The notes: generated from the letters alone by a model not told the origin. DNA of 64,000 nucleotides from DATARH01 sp963773625 (GCA_963773625.1 CAVZCJ010000003.1:62001-126000), one strand, 5' to 3'. Counted from the first letter of the stretch, positions 18,618 to 30,337 are shown. Translations and numbers: made by a program.

Positions 18618-19821
18618 CTAAGCCACCTCGAACAACCCCGCCGCGCCCATGCCGCCGCCGACGCACATCGTGCAGACGACGAGTTTGGCGCCGCGCCGCT
18701 TTCCTTCGATCAGCGCGTGGCCGACCATCCGCGCCCCCGACATGCCGTAGGGGTGGCCGATCGAGATCGCGCCGCCGTCAACGTTGAGCTTGTCGTGCGG
18801 GATGCCGAGCTTGTCGCGGCAATAGAGCACCTGACAGGCGAACGCCTCGTTCAGTTCCCAAAGATCGATGTCGTCCATCTTGAGGCCGTGCTGCTTCAGG
18901 AGCTTCGGCACGGCGAAGACCGGGCCGATCCCCATTTCGTCGGGGCCGCAGCCGGCGACGGCGATGCCGCGATAGACGCCGAGCGGCTGTAGCCCGCGGC
19001 GCTCGGCCTCGCTCTCCTCCATCAATACCGCCGCCGAGGCGCCGTCGGACAGCTGCGAGGCATTGCCGGCGGTGATGAATTGCCCCTCTTTCATGGTCAG
19101 CCCGTCCTTGAACACCGGCTTCAGCGCGGCGAGCCCATCGAGGTTGGTGTCGGGCCGGTTGCCCTCGTCCTTGGCCAGGGTGACGGGTTTCGGCGACACT
19201 TCGCCGCTCTCGCGGTCGGTCACCAGCATCACCGACGGCATCGCCACGATCTCGTCGTCGAAGCGACCGGCCTGCTGCGCCGCGGCGGTGCGCTGCTGCG
19301 AGCGCAGCGCGTACTCGTCCTGAGCCTCGCGCGAAATGCCATAGCGCTTGGAGACCGTTTCGGCGGTCTCGATCATCGTCATGTAGATCGCCGGCGACAG
19401 GGCGATGAGATCGGGATCCTGGGCCTTGTAGCGGTTGAGGTGGTCGTTCTGCACCAGCGAGATCGACTCGACCCCGCCGCCGACCGCGATCTGTCATGCC
19501 GTCATGCATGATTTCCTTGGCCGCCGTGGCGATCGCCATCATGCCGGACGAGCATTGCCGGTCGAGCGACATTGCCGCCACCGTATCCGGCAGTCCGGCG
19601 CGCAACGCGCTCTGCCGGGCGACGTTGGAGCCCTGGCTGCCCTGCTGCAAGGCGGCGCCGATGATGACGTCGTCGATCTCGCCGGGATCGACCTTGGCGC
19701 GCTTCACCGCCTCGGCGATCGCGTGCCCGGCCAGCGCCTGCGCCTGGGTGTCGTTGAACGCGCCGCGATAGGCCCGGCCGATCGGCGTGCGCGCGGTGGA
19801 GACGATGACGGCACGGCGCAT
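18618..19821 (-). CDS. acetyl-CoA acetyltransferase (thiolase), one frameshift
   Basis: Thiolases condense or cleave beta-ketoacyl-CoA. The nucleophile cysteine is in LDRQCSSGMMAIATAA. The catalytic His is in GGAISIGHPYGMSGARM, and the second cysteine in CTMCVGGGMGAAGLF. The frame changes once near 19492, where an extra A separates IMHDGM from the next block; the corrected protein is about 400 residues, standard for the family. The start ATG at 19821 gives RRAVIVSTARTPIGRAYRGA, the expected N-terminus. It is the first gene of the minus-strand operon. Whether it acts in beta-oxidation, acetoacetyl-CoA formation or an aromatic pathway end-step cannot be decided from sequence. Confidence 0.93.
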
Positions 19822-19908
19822 AGGCGTCCTCCTCGCATCAATTGCCGGAAGAATAGCCCGATTGGAGCGGGTTGATAACAGCCTCTCCGGCTGATCGGCG
19901 GCAGTCGC

Positions 19909-19983
19909 TGGTGGGCGCGGTAGGGATTGAACCTACGACCCCACCCGTGTGAAGGGTGTGCTCTCCCGCTGAGCTACGCGCCC
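19909..19983 (-). tRNA. tRNA-Val (CAC anticodon)
   Basis: The reverse complement folds as a full cloverleaf. The acceptor stem GGGCGCG pairs with CGCGCCC, the D stem is GCTC/GAGC, and the anticodon stem CACCC/GGGTG holds loop TTCACAC (anticodon CAC). The T arm GTAGG/CCTAC encloses TTCAATC, and the discriminator A is followed by an encoded CCA. It reads GTG valine codons, which are frequent in this GC-rich genome. It stands between gph and thiolase, both on the same strand. Confidence 0.97.
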
Positions 19984-20048
19984 GTGACCAGCGGATTTCG
20001 GCCGGGTGCGGCATTTAGGGAGCGGGCCCGATCGCTGTCAAGGAAGGT

Positions 20049-20718
20049 TCAGGGCTGCAGACCCAGCGCCTCAAGCGCGCGAGGCAACTCGTCGAAGTGA
20101 TCGACGAGACAGTCCGCGCCGAGCTCGGCCGGGTCGATTCGCGCGTAACCGTAGCGCAGCAATAGCAGCGGCAGCCCGGCGGCGCGCGCCGAGGCGGCGT
20201 CGTTTTCGCTGTCGCCGATCATCGCCGCACGCTTCGCGTCGCCGCCGGCCTCGTCGATAAGGCCGAGCAGATGCCGGGGATCGGGCTTGCGATAGGGATA
20301 GCGGTCGCCGCCGGCGATGGCGTCGAACAGGGAGGCGAGGCCGACGCCCCTGCAACACCTCTTCGGTCGCGCGCTGCGGTTTGTTGGTGGCGACGGCGGT
20401 GCGGTAACCGCGCTCGCGCAACGCCGCCAGCGTCTCGGCGACGCCGGGATAGGGGCGGCTGTTCTCGGTTGCAACACCTTCATAAATCTGAAGAAACCGC
20501 TGGTGCATGGTCTCCGCCTCGGCCGCCTTGCCGCCGCGCGCGGCGAAGCCGCGGGCGAGCAACATCGCCATCCCGTCGCCGATCATCGGGCGAACCTCCT
20601 GCGGACGCAGCGGCGCATAGCCGCGTTCGCGCAAGGCTTCGTTAACAGCGTTGGTCAAATCTGGAAGCGTGTCGACCAGCGTCCCATCGAGGTCGAACAG
20701 CAAAAGGAACTGGCTCAT
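20049..20718 (-). CDS. gph: phosphoglycolate phosphatase, HAD family (one frameshift)
   Basis: Gph removes phosphate from 2-phosphoglycolate formed by DNA repair or Rubisco side reactions. HAD motifs: LLLFDLDGTLVDTLPDL (motif I, nucleophile Asp), TAVATNKPQ (motif II Thr region), KPDPRHLL (motif III Lys) and MIGDSENDAASARAAG (motif IV). A helical cap domain follows motif I, with the conserved MIGDGMAMLL. An extra G near 20346 splits the gene; corrected length is about 223 residues. The ATG at 20718 is well placed. It diverges from glmU with a 115-base gap. Other HAD phosphatases share these motifs, but length and cap fit Gph. Confidence 0.87.
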
Positions 20719-20833
20719 CGCTCCGCAGGATAGCCGCGCTGGCGTCATATTCGGCAACAATCTGTGTGTTGGCAGCATGTCGCACGCGTGCAACCTTGCC
20801 GGGCGGACGTAGTTGGTGATCCGAGAGCCGCCG

Positions 20834-22202
20834 ATGACGCCGTCTTTTGCTGCCATCATCCTCGCCGCCGGGGAAGGGACCCGGATGCGGTCCGCCGTGC
20901 CCAAAGTGCTGCACGAGATCGCCGGTCGGCCGATGATCGCTCACGTGCTGGCGGCGCTTGGCGCCGCTGTCGCCGGCCGCGACCGTCGTTGTGCTCGGCC
21001 AGGGTGCAAGGAGATCGTCGCCAAGGCGGTCGCGCCCGACTCAAGACCGTCGATCCAGGCATCCGCCGCGCGGTACCGGCGACGCGGTGCGCGCCGCGCG
21101 GCTGCCGCTGGAGACGGCGCTCGCCGGGCTAGACGATGTGATCGGTGCTCTATCGGCGACGCGCCGCTGCTGCAAAGCGAGACGCTGGCGCGCCTGCTCG
21201 AGACGCGCCGCGAGGCTAAGGCGCGGCCGTCGCGGTCGCGGCAATGCGCCCCGCCGATCCCGGCCCCTATGGCCGCCTCGTGCTCGACCGCGATGGCGGG
21301 GTCGAGCGCATCGTCGAGGCCAAGGACGCCACGCCCGACGAACTCGCGATCACGCTGTGCAACGGCGGGATCATGGCGGTCGCCGCCGCGCATCTGTTCG
21401 ACCTCATCGACCGCCTCGGCACCAACAACGCCAAGCGCGAATACTACCTCACCGACATCGTCGCCATCGCCCGCGGCGCGCGATCTCGCCGGTCGACTTA
21501 TGTCGAGTTGCCGGCCGAGGAGGTGCATCGGGGTCAACACCCGCGCCGAGCTCGCCGCAGGCCGAGGCGCTGATGCAGGCGCGGCTGCGCCGCACGCGCG
21601 ATGGAGGCGGGCGCGACCTTGATCGCGCCCGAGACCGTGTTCCTTTCAGCCGATACGACGGCTCGGCCGCGACGTCGTCGTCGAGCCCAATGTCGTGTTC
21701 GGCCCCGGCGTCAGCGGTCGCCGACAATGTCCGCATCCGCTCGTTCTCGCATCTCGACGGCGCGACGGTCGGCGAAGGCGCGATCGTCGGGCCGTACGCG
21801 CGGCTGCGCCCCGGCGCGGTGCTGGAGCGCGACGTCCATGTCGGCAATTTCGTCGAGGTCAAGGCGACGAGGCTCGGGCGCGGCGCCAAGGCCAACCACC
21901 TGTCCTATCTCGGCGACAGCGACATCGGCGCCGGGACCAATATCGGCGCCGGCACGATCACCTGCAATTACGACGGCTTCGGCAAGCACCGCACGGTGAT
22001 CGGCGACAACGCGTTTATCGGCTCGAACACCGCGCTGGTCGCGCCGGTGACAATCGGCGACGGCGCCTATGTCGCCACCGGCAGCGTCATCACCTCGGAT
22101 GTGCCGGCCGACGCGCTGAGCCATCGCCCGCGCGCCGGCAGGTCGACAAGCCGGGCCGCGGCGGCGGAATTGCGGGAGCGGCTGCGCAAGGGAAAGAAGC
22201 TG

Positions 22203-22203
<1 letters not shown>
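20834..22203 (+). CDS. glmU: bifunctional UDP-GlcNAc pyrophosphorylase / GlcN-1-P acetyltransferase (heavily frameshifted)
   Basis: GlmU makes UDP-GlcNAc for peptidoglycan and lipopolysaccharide. The ATG at 20834 gives FAAIILAAGEGTRMRSAVPK, the nucleotidyltransferase signature with its Arg and Lys. Uridyltransferase blocks follow in changing frames (TVVVLGQGA; DPGPYGRLVLDRDGGVERIV; KREYYLTDIVAIAR). The left-handed beta-helix acetyltransferase part is clear from about 21720 on (GPYARLRPGAVL, GNFVEVKATRLG, AGTNIGAGTITCNYDGFGKH, FIGSNTALVAPVTIG). At least six shifts occur between 20955 and 22150. The frame reading RERLRKGKK runs into glmS without a stop, so the exact end is uncertain; a TGA at 22201 overlaps the glmS ATG. 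The corrected length is about 450 residues. Confidence 0.92.
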
Positions 22204-24029
<1,826 letters not shown>

Positions 24030-24115
24030 TCTCCGCTCGCCAAGTGCCGATTTACGTTGCGCCGGCAAGGCGTTCTATCGACTATGCCAGGGCCAACGAC
24101 ACGCGCCTCGACCCG

Positions 24116-25900
24116 GTGTTGATCCTCAGCTTGCATCACGGCCCGCACGATTCTTCCGCGGCGTTGTTCGACGACTACACCGTGCTCGCCGCGGTGGCCG
24201 AAGAGCGGATGAACCGGGTCAAGGGGTCGGGCGGGTTTCCCGAGCAATCAATGGCCGAGGTGTTGCGCGTCGCCGGGGTCGAGCGCCGCGACATCGATGT
24301 CGTCGTCTGCTCGCGCACCTATTTCCTGCGCCGCTATTTCACGCATTGGAAGCCGCGCGAGCGATTGCGCGAAAAGCTCCGGCGCTGGGCCGGACGCGAG
24401 AAGCTGCGCGAGATGAGCGTCGTGCTTGGCAAGGATCCCCGCCGCAGCGCGCTCGACGTCTTCGACAGCGCCGGCTTCGTCGCCGATCTCGGCTTGCGGC
24501 CGGGCACGAGGGTGTTCTTCTCGAACCACCATTTCAGCCACGCCTTGCCGGCGCTGTTCTTCACCGACTGGGACGACGCGCTGATTTACACCGCCGACGG
24601 CGCCGGCGATCAGGTCTCGTACAGCCATAATCTGCTGCGTGACGGAGCGCTGACCAACCTTTACGGCGACGACCGCTGGCTCGGCCGCAAGCAGGCCGAG
24701 GGCAGCATGGGGTTCGCCTATGGCTTCGTCACCGAGGCGCTCGGCTGGAAGATGTCGCGACACGAGGGCAAGCTGACCGGGCTCGCCGCGTTCGGCGAGC
24801 CGACCCTGCTGCCGCAGATGCAGCGCCATTTCCGGGTGACCGACGACGCCCGCATCGAAATGGATTTTCCCGATAACGAGGCCTTGCGCGAGTGCTTCCA
24901 GGCCTTGGCCCGCACCGAGACGCGCGAGAACGCCGCGGCTTCGATCCAGGCGTTGCTGGAAGGCTGCGTCGGCGAGGCGGTCGGCCGAGCTTGTCGAGCG
25001 CCACAAGGTGCGCCGTCTCGGTCTCGCCGGCGGCGTCTTCGCCAATGTCCGCCTCAACCGCCTGCTGGCCGAGACGCTGCCGCTGGACGAGGTGTTCATC
25101 GTCCCGCCGATGGGCGACGACGGCCTGGTCATCGGCGGGCCGCTGCAGTTCCTTCTGGAGCGCGACGGGATCGCGCACTGGCTGAAGCAACGGCGGCGCC
25201 TCGACGACGTCTATTGGGGCGGCGCGCATGACGGCGGGATCGAGCGCGCGCTCGACGCCGCGCCGGGAATCGCCCGCGCCGCTGGGGACCCGGTGGAGCT
25301 GACCGCCGAGTGGCTGGAGGCCGGGCGGATCGGCGCGCTCTACCACGGCCGGATGGAATATGGGCCGCGCGCGCTCGGCGCCCGCTCGATCCTGGCGAGT
25401 CCGGCCGATGCCGGGGTCAACCACGCGCTCAACAAGCGGCTTGGAGCGCACCGAGTTCATGCCGTTCGCGCCGGTGGTCGGCGAGGACGATGCCGCCCTG
25501 CTCTTCGACATCGGCGGTGTCAACCGCTACGCCGCGCGGTTCATGACCATCGCCTGCGACGTGAAGCCAGGCGTGGCGCGAGCGCATCCCGGCGGTCGTC
25601 CATGTCGACGGCAGCGCCCGCCCGCAGATCGTCAGCCGGGCCGACAACCCCACCTATTTCGACATAATCGCGGCGTTCAAGGCGCGCACCGGGCTGCCGG
25701 CGCTGGTCAACACCAGCTTCAACGTGCACGAGGAGCCGATCGTCAACCGCCCCGAGGAATGCCGCCGCGCGCTGGAGGATGGCAGGGTCGATTTCGTCGT
25801 CACCCCGACGGGCGGTTTGGTCGCGCGCCTGAGCCTTGCGAAACGGCGGTCCGGCTCGTACCTATCCCTGAGAGAGACCCGCCCCGGGGTCCATGGCTGA
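24116..25900 (+). CDS. carbamoyltransferase, NodU/TobZ/CmcH family (three frameshifts)
   Basis: These enzymes move a carbamoyl group from carbamoyl phosphate, via carbamoyl-adenylate, to hydroxyls on sugars or antibiotics. The GTG at 24116 gives VLILSLHHGPHDSSAAL, the Kae1-like N-terminal signature. Metal-site histidines appear in SNHHFSHALPALF, with YTADGAGD and HEGKLTGLAAFG following. The C-terminal domain has LAGGVFANVRLN, GRMEYGPRALGARSI and LVNTSFNVHEEPIVN. Extra bases near 24985, 25440 and 25575 break the frame; corrected length is about 590 residues. The C-terminal end (TGA at 25898) is less certain. It follows glmS by 86 bases, so an amino-sugar or surface glycan substrate is a guess. 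Confidence 0.9.
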
Positions 25901-25912
25901 GGGAGGTCGGCG

Positions 25913-27374
25913 ATGCAGCTCCAAGACCAGAAGCTTTTCCGCCAGCAATGCTATGTCGACGGCAAGTGGGCCGACGCGCTGAACCGCGGCACCATCCCGG
26001 TCACCAATCCGGCGACCGGCGAGGTGCTCGGCACAGTCCCGCGCATGGGCGCCGAGGAGACGCGGCAGGCGATCGAGGCGGCCGACCGGGCGCTGCCCGC
26101 CTGGCGCGCCAAGACCGCCAAGGAGCGCGCCCAGATCCTGCGCAAATGGTTCGACCTGATGATGGCGAACCAGGACGACCTGGCCAATCTGATGACCGCC
26201 GAGCAGGGCAAGCCGCTCGCCGAATCCAAGGGCGAGATCGCCTATGCCGCCTCGTTCATCGAGTGGTTCGGCGAGGAAGGCAAGCGCATCTACGGCGACA
26301 CGATCCCCTCGCACGGCGCCGACAAGCGCATCGTCGTCACCAAGGAGCCGATCGGCGTCTGCGCCGCGATCACCCCGTGGAATTTTCCGGCGGCGATGAT
26401 CACCCGCAAAGGCGGCCCGGCGCTGGCGGCGGGCTGCACGATGGTGCTGAAGCCGGCGACCGCGACCCCGTTCTCGGCGCTGGCGCTGTGCGAGTTGGCC
26501 GAGCGCGCCGGCGTGCCGGCGGGCGTGTTCTCCTGCGTCACCGGCGGCGCCACGCGAGATCGGCGGCGAGATGACCACGAACCCGACCGTGCGCAAGCTG
26601 ACCTTCACCGGCTCGACCGAGATCGGCAAATTGCTGATGGAGCAATGCGCCGCGACGGTGAAGAAGACCTCGATGGAGCTGGGCGGCAACGCGCCGTTCA
26701 TCGTCTTCGACGACGCCGATATCGAGCAGGCGGTCAAGGGCGCGATCGCCTTCGAAATACCGCAACGCCGGGCAGACCTGCGTCTGCGCCAACCGCATCC
26801 TGGTGCAGGACGGCGTCTACGACGCGTTCTCGAAGCGGCTGGCCGAGGTCGCCGGCGCGATGAAGGTCGGCGACGGCGCCGCGCGCCGGCACCGTCATCG
26901 GCCCGCTGATCGACATGAAGGCGGTCGAGAAGGTCGAGAGCCACATCGCCGACGCGGTGCAGAAAGGCGCCAAGGTGGTCATCGGCGGCAAGCGCTCGGC
27001 GCTGGGCGGCAGCTTCTTCGAGCCGACCGTCTTGGCCAACGTCACCACCGACATGATCATCACCAGGGAGGAGACCTTCGGCCCGGTCGCGCCGCTCTAC
27101 CGCTTCAAGGACGAGGGCGAGGCGGTCAAGATGGCCAACGACACCGAATTCGGCCTCGCCGCCTATTTCTACAGCCGCGACATCGGCCGCATCTGGCGCG
27201 TCGCCGAGGCGCTGGAATACGGCATCGTCGGCATCAACGAGGGCATCATCTCGACCGAGATCGCGCCGTTCGGCGGGATGAAGGAATCGCGGCATCGGCC
27301 GCGAAGGCTCGAAATACGGCATCGAGGACTACCTCGAGATCAAATACCTCTGCCTGGGCGGCATCGACCGGTGA
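25913..27374 (+). CDS. gabD: succinate-semialdehyde dehydrogenase-type aldehyde dehydrogenase (four frameshifts)
   Basis: This enzyme oxidises succinate semialdehyde (or glutarate semialdehyde) to the acid with NAD(P)+. The N-terminus (RQQCYVDGKWADA) is typical of GabD. Key parts: AAITPWNFPAAMITRK (Asn), FTGSTEIGKLLM (cofactor loop), SMELGGNAPFIVFDDAD (general-base Glu), then, after shifts, NAGQTCVCANRILVQ (catalytic Cys) and EETFGPVAPLYRF. Extra bases occur near 26553, 26754, 26883 and 27290; the corrected protein is about 486 residues and ends GIEDYLEIKYLCLGG. The ATG at 25913 has GGGAGG upstream. Other ALDH subfamilies are possible, but the match to GabD order and ends is good. Confidence 0.9.
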
Positions 27375-27685
27375 GGGCGATCGGCCGATCAATCGTCGGC
27401 GTTGGGCATCGCCATCGTCCTGGCGGTGGCGGGCGCCGCGCTGGCGCAAACGCCGGCGCCGCGGGTCAAGCATCGTCAACCGCGATTGTGCTGCCGGGCG
27501 TGCAGCACGAGACCGAAGGGGTCGCCGCCGAATACGCCTATATCCGTGCACATTTCCCCGGCTGCAAGCCGGGAACCCAGGCGCTGCTCAGCGACAAGGG
27601 CAAGCAGTACGACAGCATCCAGCTGTCCGGCCCCGGCTGCATCGAGGCGGTATTCTTCGACATCACCGCCTGGTTCGGGAAATAG
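27371..27685 (+). CDS. small secreted protein of unknown function (two probable frameshifts)
   Basis: The GTG at 27371 overlaps the aldehyde dehydrogenase stop (GTGA). The N-terminus (MRAIGRSIVGV then GIAIVLAVAGAALAQTPAP after a shift near 27404) is a signal peptide with an ALAQ cleavage site. After a second shift near 27470 the mature part reads TAIVLPGVQHETEG, AYIRAHFPGCKPGTQALLS and DSIQLSGPGCIEAVFFDITAW. Two cysteines could form a disulfide, as expected in the periplasm. Corrected length is about 104 residues. The family is not recognised. The tight overlap suggests co-translation with the dehydrogenase, though a functional link is not shown. Confidence 0.55.
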   Translation: MRAIGRSIVGVGHRHRPGGGGRRAGANAGAAGQASSTAIVLPGVQHETEGVAAEYAYIRAHFPGCKPGTQALLSDKGKQYDSIQLSGPGCIEAVFFDITAWFGK

Positions 27686-27757
27686 CGGCTGGCGCTTGCA
27701 GCCCGCGCGCGGTTGTGACAACCAAAGGGTCAATCGGGTCTGACGGAGTGGATCGTA

Positions 27758-29140
27758 ATGCCGCGCTATGATTTCGACCTGTTCACGATCGGCGCCGGCT
27801 CGGGCGGCGTCGCCGGCACCCGCCGTGCCGGGGCCTATGGCGCGCGCACCGCGATCTGCGAGGAATTGCGCATCGGCGGCACCTGCGTGCTGCGCGGCTG
27901 CGTGCCGAAAAAGCTGCTTGGTCTACGGCTCGCAATTCGCCGAGGCCTTCGCCGACGCGCCCGGCTTCGGCTGGAGCGTGCCGCCGGCGACGCACGATTG
28001 GGGCGCGCTGATCGAGGCCAAGGACAAGGAGATCGGCCGCCTGTCGCAGATCTACGTCAACATGCTCAACAACGCGAAGGTGGAGATTTTCGAGGCGCGC
28101 GGCATTGTGGTCGACCCGCATACGGTCGAGGTCGGCGGCAAGCGCTACACCGCCGAGAACATCATGATCGCGGTCGGCGGCTGGCCCGAGACGCCGAAAA
28201 TTCCCGGCATCGAGCACGTGATCTCGTCGAACGAGGCGCTCGACCTCAAGGAGCGGCCGCGCCGCATCGTCATCGTCGGCGGCGGCTATATCGCGGTCGA
28301 GTTCGCCGGCATCTTCAACGGCTTCGGCAGCGAGGTGCACGAGATCATCCGCCGCGAGGAGCTGCTCTACGGCTTCGACGACGACGTCCGCATCAACCTG
28401 GCGCAGGAGATGCGCGGCCGCGGCGTCAAGATCCACACCCGCACCAACGTGCAGCGGATCGAGAAGCACCAGAACGGCTACGACGTCTATACCGATATCG
28501 GCCAGGAGATTTCCTGCGACGTCGTGATGTACGCGACCGGCCGCGCGCCCAACACCAAGGGGCTCGGCCTCGCCGAGATTGGGCGTCGAGATGACCGAGA
28601 ACGGCGCGGTCAAGGTCGATGAGTGGCAGCGCAGCTCGGTCAAGAGCATCTATGCGGTCGGCGATGTCACCGACCGCATCAACCTGACCCCGGTGGCGAT
28701 CGCCGAGAGCCGCGCCATCGCCGAGACGCTCTACAACAACAACCCGATCCGGATGGACCACGCCGACGTGCCCTCGGCGGTGTTCTCGCAGCCGCCGATC
28801 GGCACGGTCGGCCTCACCGAGGATCAGGCGCGCAAGCAATACGGCGAGGTCGACATCTACCAGTCGCGCTTCAAGCCGATGAAGAACACGCTGTCGGGCC
28901 GCGACGAGCGCACCTTCATGAAGCTGGTGGTCGAGCGCCAAGAGCGACCGCGTCGTCGGCTGCCACATGCTCGGTCCGGACGCGCCCGAGATCATCCAGG
29001 GCCTCGCCATCGCGGTGAAATGCGGCGCCACCAAGAAGCAGTTCGACGCCACGGTCGGCATCCACCCGAGCGCCGCCGAGGAATTCGTCACCATGCGCGA
29101 CAAATACGTCCGCCCGCCGGAAAAGGCCGCGGCGGAGTAA
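27758..29140 (+). CDS. gor: glutathione-disulfide reductase (three frameshifts)
   Basis: Gor reduces glutathione disulfide with NADPH and FAD. FAD fold FTIGAGSGGVAGTRRAG, redox disulfide GGTCVLRGCVPKKLL, NADPH fold IVIVGGGYIAVEFAGIF with RREELLYGFDDDVR (arginines selecting NADPH), the central motif SIYAVGDVTDRINLTPVAI, and the C-terminal HPSAAEEFVTMR with the active-site His. Extra bases near 27917, 28580 and 28945 split it; corrected length is about 460 residues, normal. The ATG at 27758 starts 72 bases after the previous gene. The conserved arginines and the CxxxxC spacing favour glutathione over dihydrolipoamide or mercury as substrate. Confidence 0.94.
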
Positions 29141-29689
29141 TGATGCGAAGTCGCGATCCTGCCGATTGGAGCAGATTCAGGCGATGGAACGCATCACGGC
29201 CCAAAGGTGTTGAGGCAATGGCACGTCGCGATTTTCGTGACCTCAAGGGCACGATCGCAGTTCGACGGCAGATGTCTCAATACTGTCACCGTTGCCGCAA
29301 GATGGTCATTACATTGCTACTCGGAGCGGGCCGTACTCGCCGACGAAGATTGACAGCGGGCTATCGATCATCATACCAAGACGAGTGCTGGAGGAATCTG
29401 GTCACTTCTGAGCGCTAATGGCAACAATGTTCCGAGTCCGCGTCGAAGCGCCTAATCCCGATATTCGAGGATTTAGTGGGAGCGAGGCACTGATCGAACA
29501 TGATCCGGACTGTGAGGCATACTGAGAGACGATGATCTCTTTTCGCGGTCGGGGACTCATCATCAGAAGTATTGGTGGCGCTTGGTACGGCGTTGGTGCT
29601 GCGTTCGACAGCATCCTCAGCCTAAGCCGTCAGCGGCTGCTCACCCGGGAATCAGTTGTCTCGAGTTTCCGAACAGTCTCTGAGAGTTC
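29141..29689 (+). other. lower-GC stretch without a supported gene; possible AbrB/MazE-type antitoxin remnant
   Basis: The base composition is visibly less GC-rich than the flanks, and no long reading frame has a recognisable protein. In one frame around 29325-29410 the translation reads KIDSGLSIIIPRRVLEESG, which resembles the N-terminal strand-helix of SpoVT/AbrB antitoxins, and in another frame just after it VRVEAPNPDIRGF could continue it. A short ATG frame (29418-29525, 35 aa) covers the second part. Since a Doc toxin remnant follows, a frameshifted antitoxin is plausible, but the similarity is weak and I would not call a gene. Confidence 0.3.
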
Positions 29690-30104
29690 TTGCCGAATGA
29701 GCCGCGGTGGCTGTCGGTCGAAGCGGTCATCGAGATTAATCGAAAGTGCTGGTGGCAATCACTCGGCGAAAAACCACTTCATGCGCGATGTAGGGACTGC
29801 TGGAAGGCGACGCTGGCACGTCCAAAGAACGCATTTGCGTATAGTGAGGAAGGACATCGTTGTTCTCGGTGTCGAGAGCTGATGGCTGGGATCGTCCAGT
29901 CGCATGCGTTCGAGCAGGGGAATAAGCGGACGGGCTTCGTGCGCGATGAGTCTAGTTCTTGAGGCGAGAACGGCTACGATGTCGGCGTTCGAAGACACGC
30001 GGCCGATGGGCTGAGCAAGATGATCGGCCTTGATCGAACATTGTCTGTCGGAAGAGGTCTTCGCCGCCGCCCTCCGCCCGTTCGCCGTCGAGCGGTCAGA
30101 GTAA
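29690..30104 (+). pseudogene. doc: Doc/Fic-family death-on-curing toxin, frame-broken
   Basis: Doc toxins phosphorylate elongation factor Tu and are neutralised by a Phd- or AbrB-like antitoxin. The TTG at 29690 opens EPRWLSVEAVIEINRK, the usual Doc N-terminus. Next come ARPKNAFAYSEEG (substrate-loop region), LMAGIVQSHAFEQGNKRTGF (the Fic motif, with His and GNKR intact) and, in another frame, ENGYDVGVR and LSEEVFAAALRPFAVERSE ending at TAA 30102. Several frame changes occur (near 29795, 29850 and 29945-30020). Whether they are real decay or the same indel error seen elsewhere cannot be settled. Its lower GC than the flanks suggests recent acquisition. Confidence 0.75.
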
Positions 30105-30109
30105 ACCCC

Positions 30110-30139
30110 TTGCGCTCGCCGCGCGTTCGCGCGTAGGTT
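30110..30139 (+). promoter_or_regulatory. candidate promoter of the aromatic leader transcript
   Basis: TTGCGC (30110-30115) and TAGGTT (30134-30139) are separated by 18 bases and resemble a sigma-70-type -35/-10 pair. The -10 lies 8 bases before the leader ATG at 30148, so transcription would start at or next to the A of the ATG, giving a leaderless leader mRNA as described for the trpL leader of Sinorhizobium. The hexamers are only half-matches, so this is an inference from position. Confidence 0.4.
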
Positions 30140-30147
30140 CCGCGCCC

Positions 30148-30213
30148 ATGAAGCAGATCAGCCCGCTTCTCGTCTCGCGATTTTGGTACCGCCGGTACAT
30201 GACGGCGGCCTAG
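30148..30213 (+). CDS. aromatic amino acid leader peptide, 21 aa, with Phe-Trp-Tyr codons
   Basis: The ATG at 30148 reads 21 codons to TAG at 30211. The centre is SRFWYRRYM, encoded by TTT TGG TAC CGC CGG TAC (30181-30198), so all three aromatic residues occur in consecutive codons and Tyr occurs twice. Trp is rare, so finding it beside Phe and Tyr in such a short frame directly before an aromatic pathway gene is very unlikely by chance. No good ribosome binding site precedes it, consistent with leaderless translation. A stalled ribosome at these codons would cover the first hairpin arm at 30189-30194 and decide the fold of the downstream RNA. Confidence 0.82.
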   Translation: MKQISPLLVSRFWYRRYMTAA

Positions 30214-30266
30214 GATCGCGTTTGCGTTTTCCCCGAAGCCGCCCGACCGAGGCGGCTTTCTTGTTT
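30189..30266 (+). promoter_or_regulatory. transcription attenuator (pause, antiterminator and terminator hairpins)
   Basis: Four segments can pair in exclusive ways. Segment 1 CCGCCG (30189-30194) pairs with segment 2 CGGCGG (30203-30208). Segment 2 shifted by one, GGCGGC (30204-30209), pairs with segment 3 GCCGCC (30238-30243). Segment 3 also forms the terminator with GGCGGCTT (30251-30258). The aromatic codons end where segment 1 begins, and the leader stop (30211) lies just past segment 2. Stalling at Phe/Trp/Tyr leaves segment 2 free to block the terminator; a ribosome reaching the stop covers segment 2 and lets the terminator form. This is the textbook trp-type logic. Confidence 0.78.
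30236..30266 (+). terminator. intrinsic terminator of the aromatic leader
   Basis: The 8-bp stem AAGCCGCC / GGCGGCTT with a 7-base loop is followed by a T-rich tail (TTTCTTGTTT). It lies 23 bases after the leader-peptide stop and 125 bases before the DAHP synthase ATG, so it can only act as a conditional terminator for that gene or as the end of the leader RNA. Confidence 0.85.
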
Positions 30267-30337
30267 CATGGACAACTCCGTTAGCCCCGATCCGAATGTC
30301 GCCGCAGGTGGAGCGGCCTCCAACCCGGAGGTGTGCC

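Noticed and set aside
29532..29882. 116-codon frame overlapping the Doc gene
   Set aside because: It has no recognisable domain. Only a short part (MRDVG, DIVVLGVE) matches Doc, being the other frame of the broken toxin gene.
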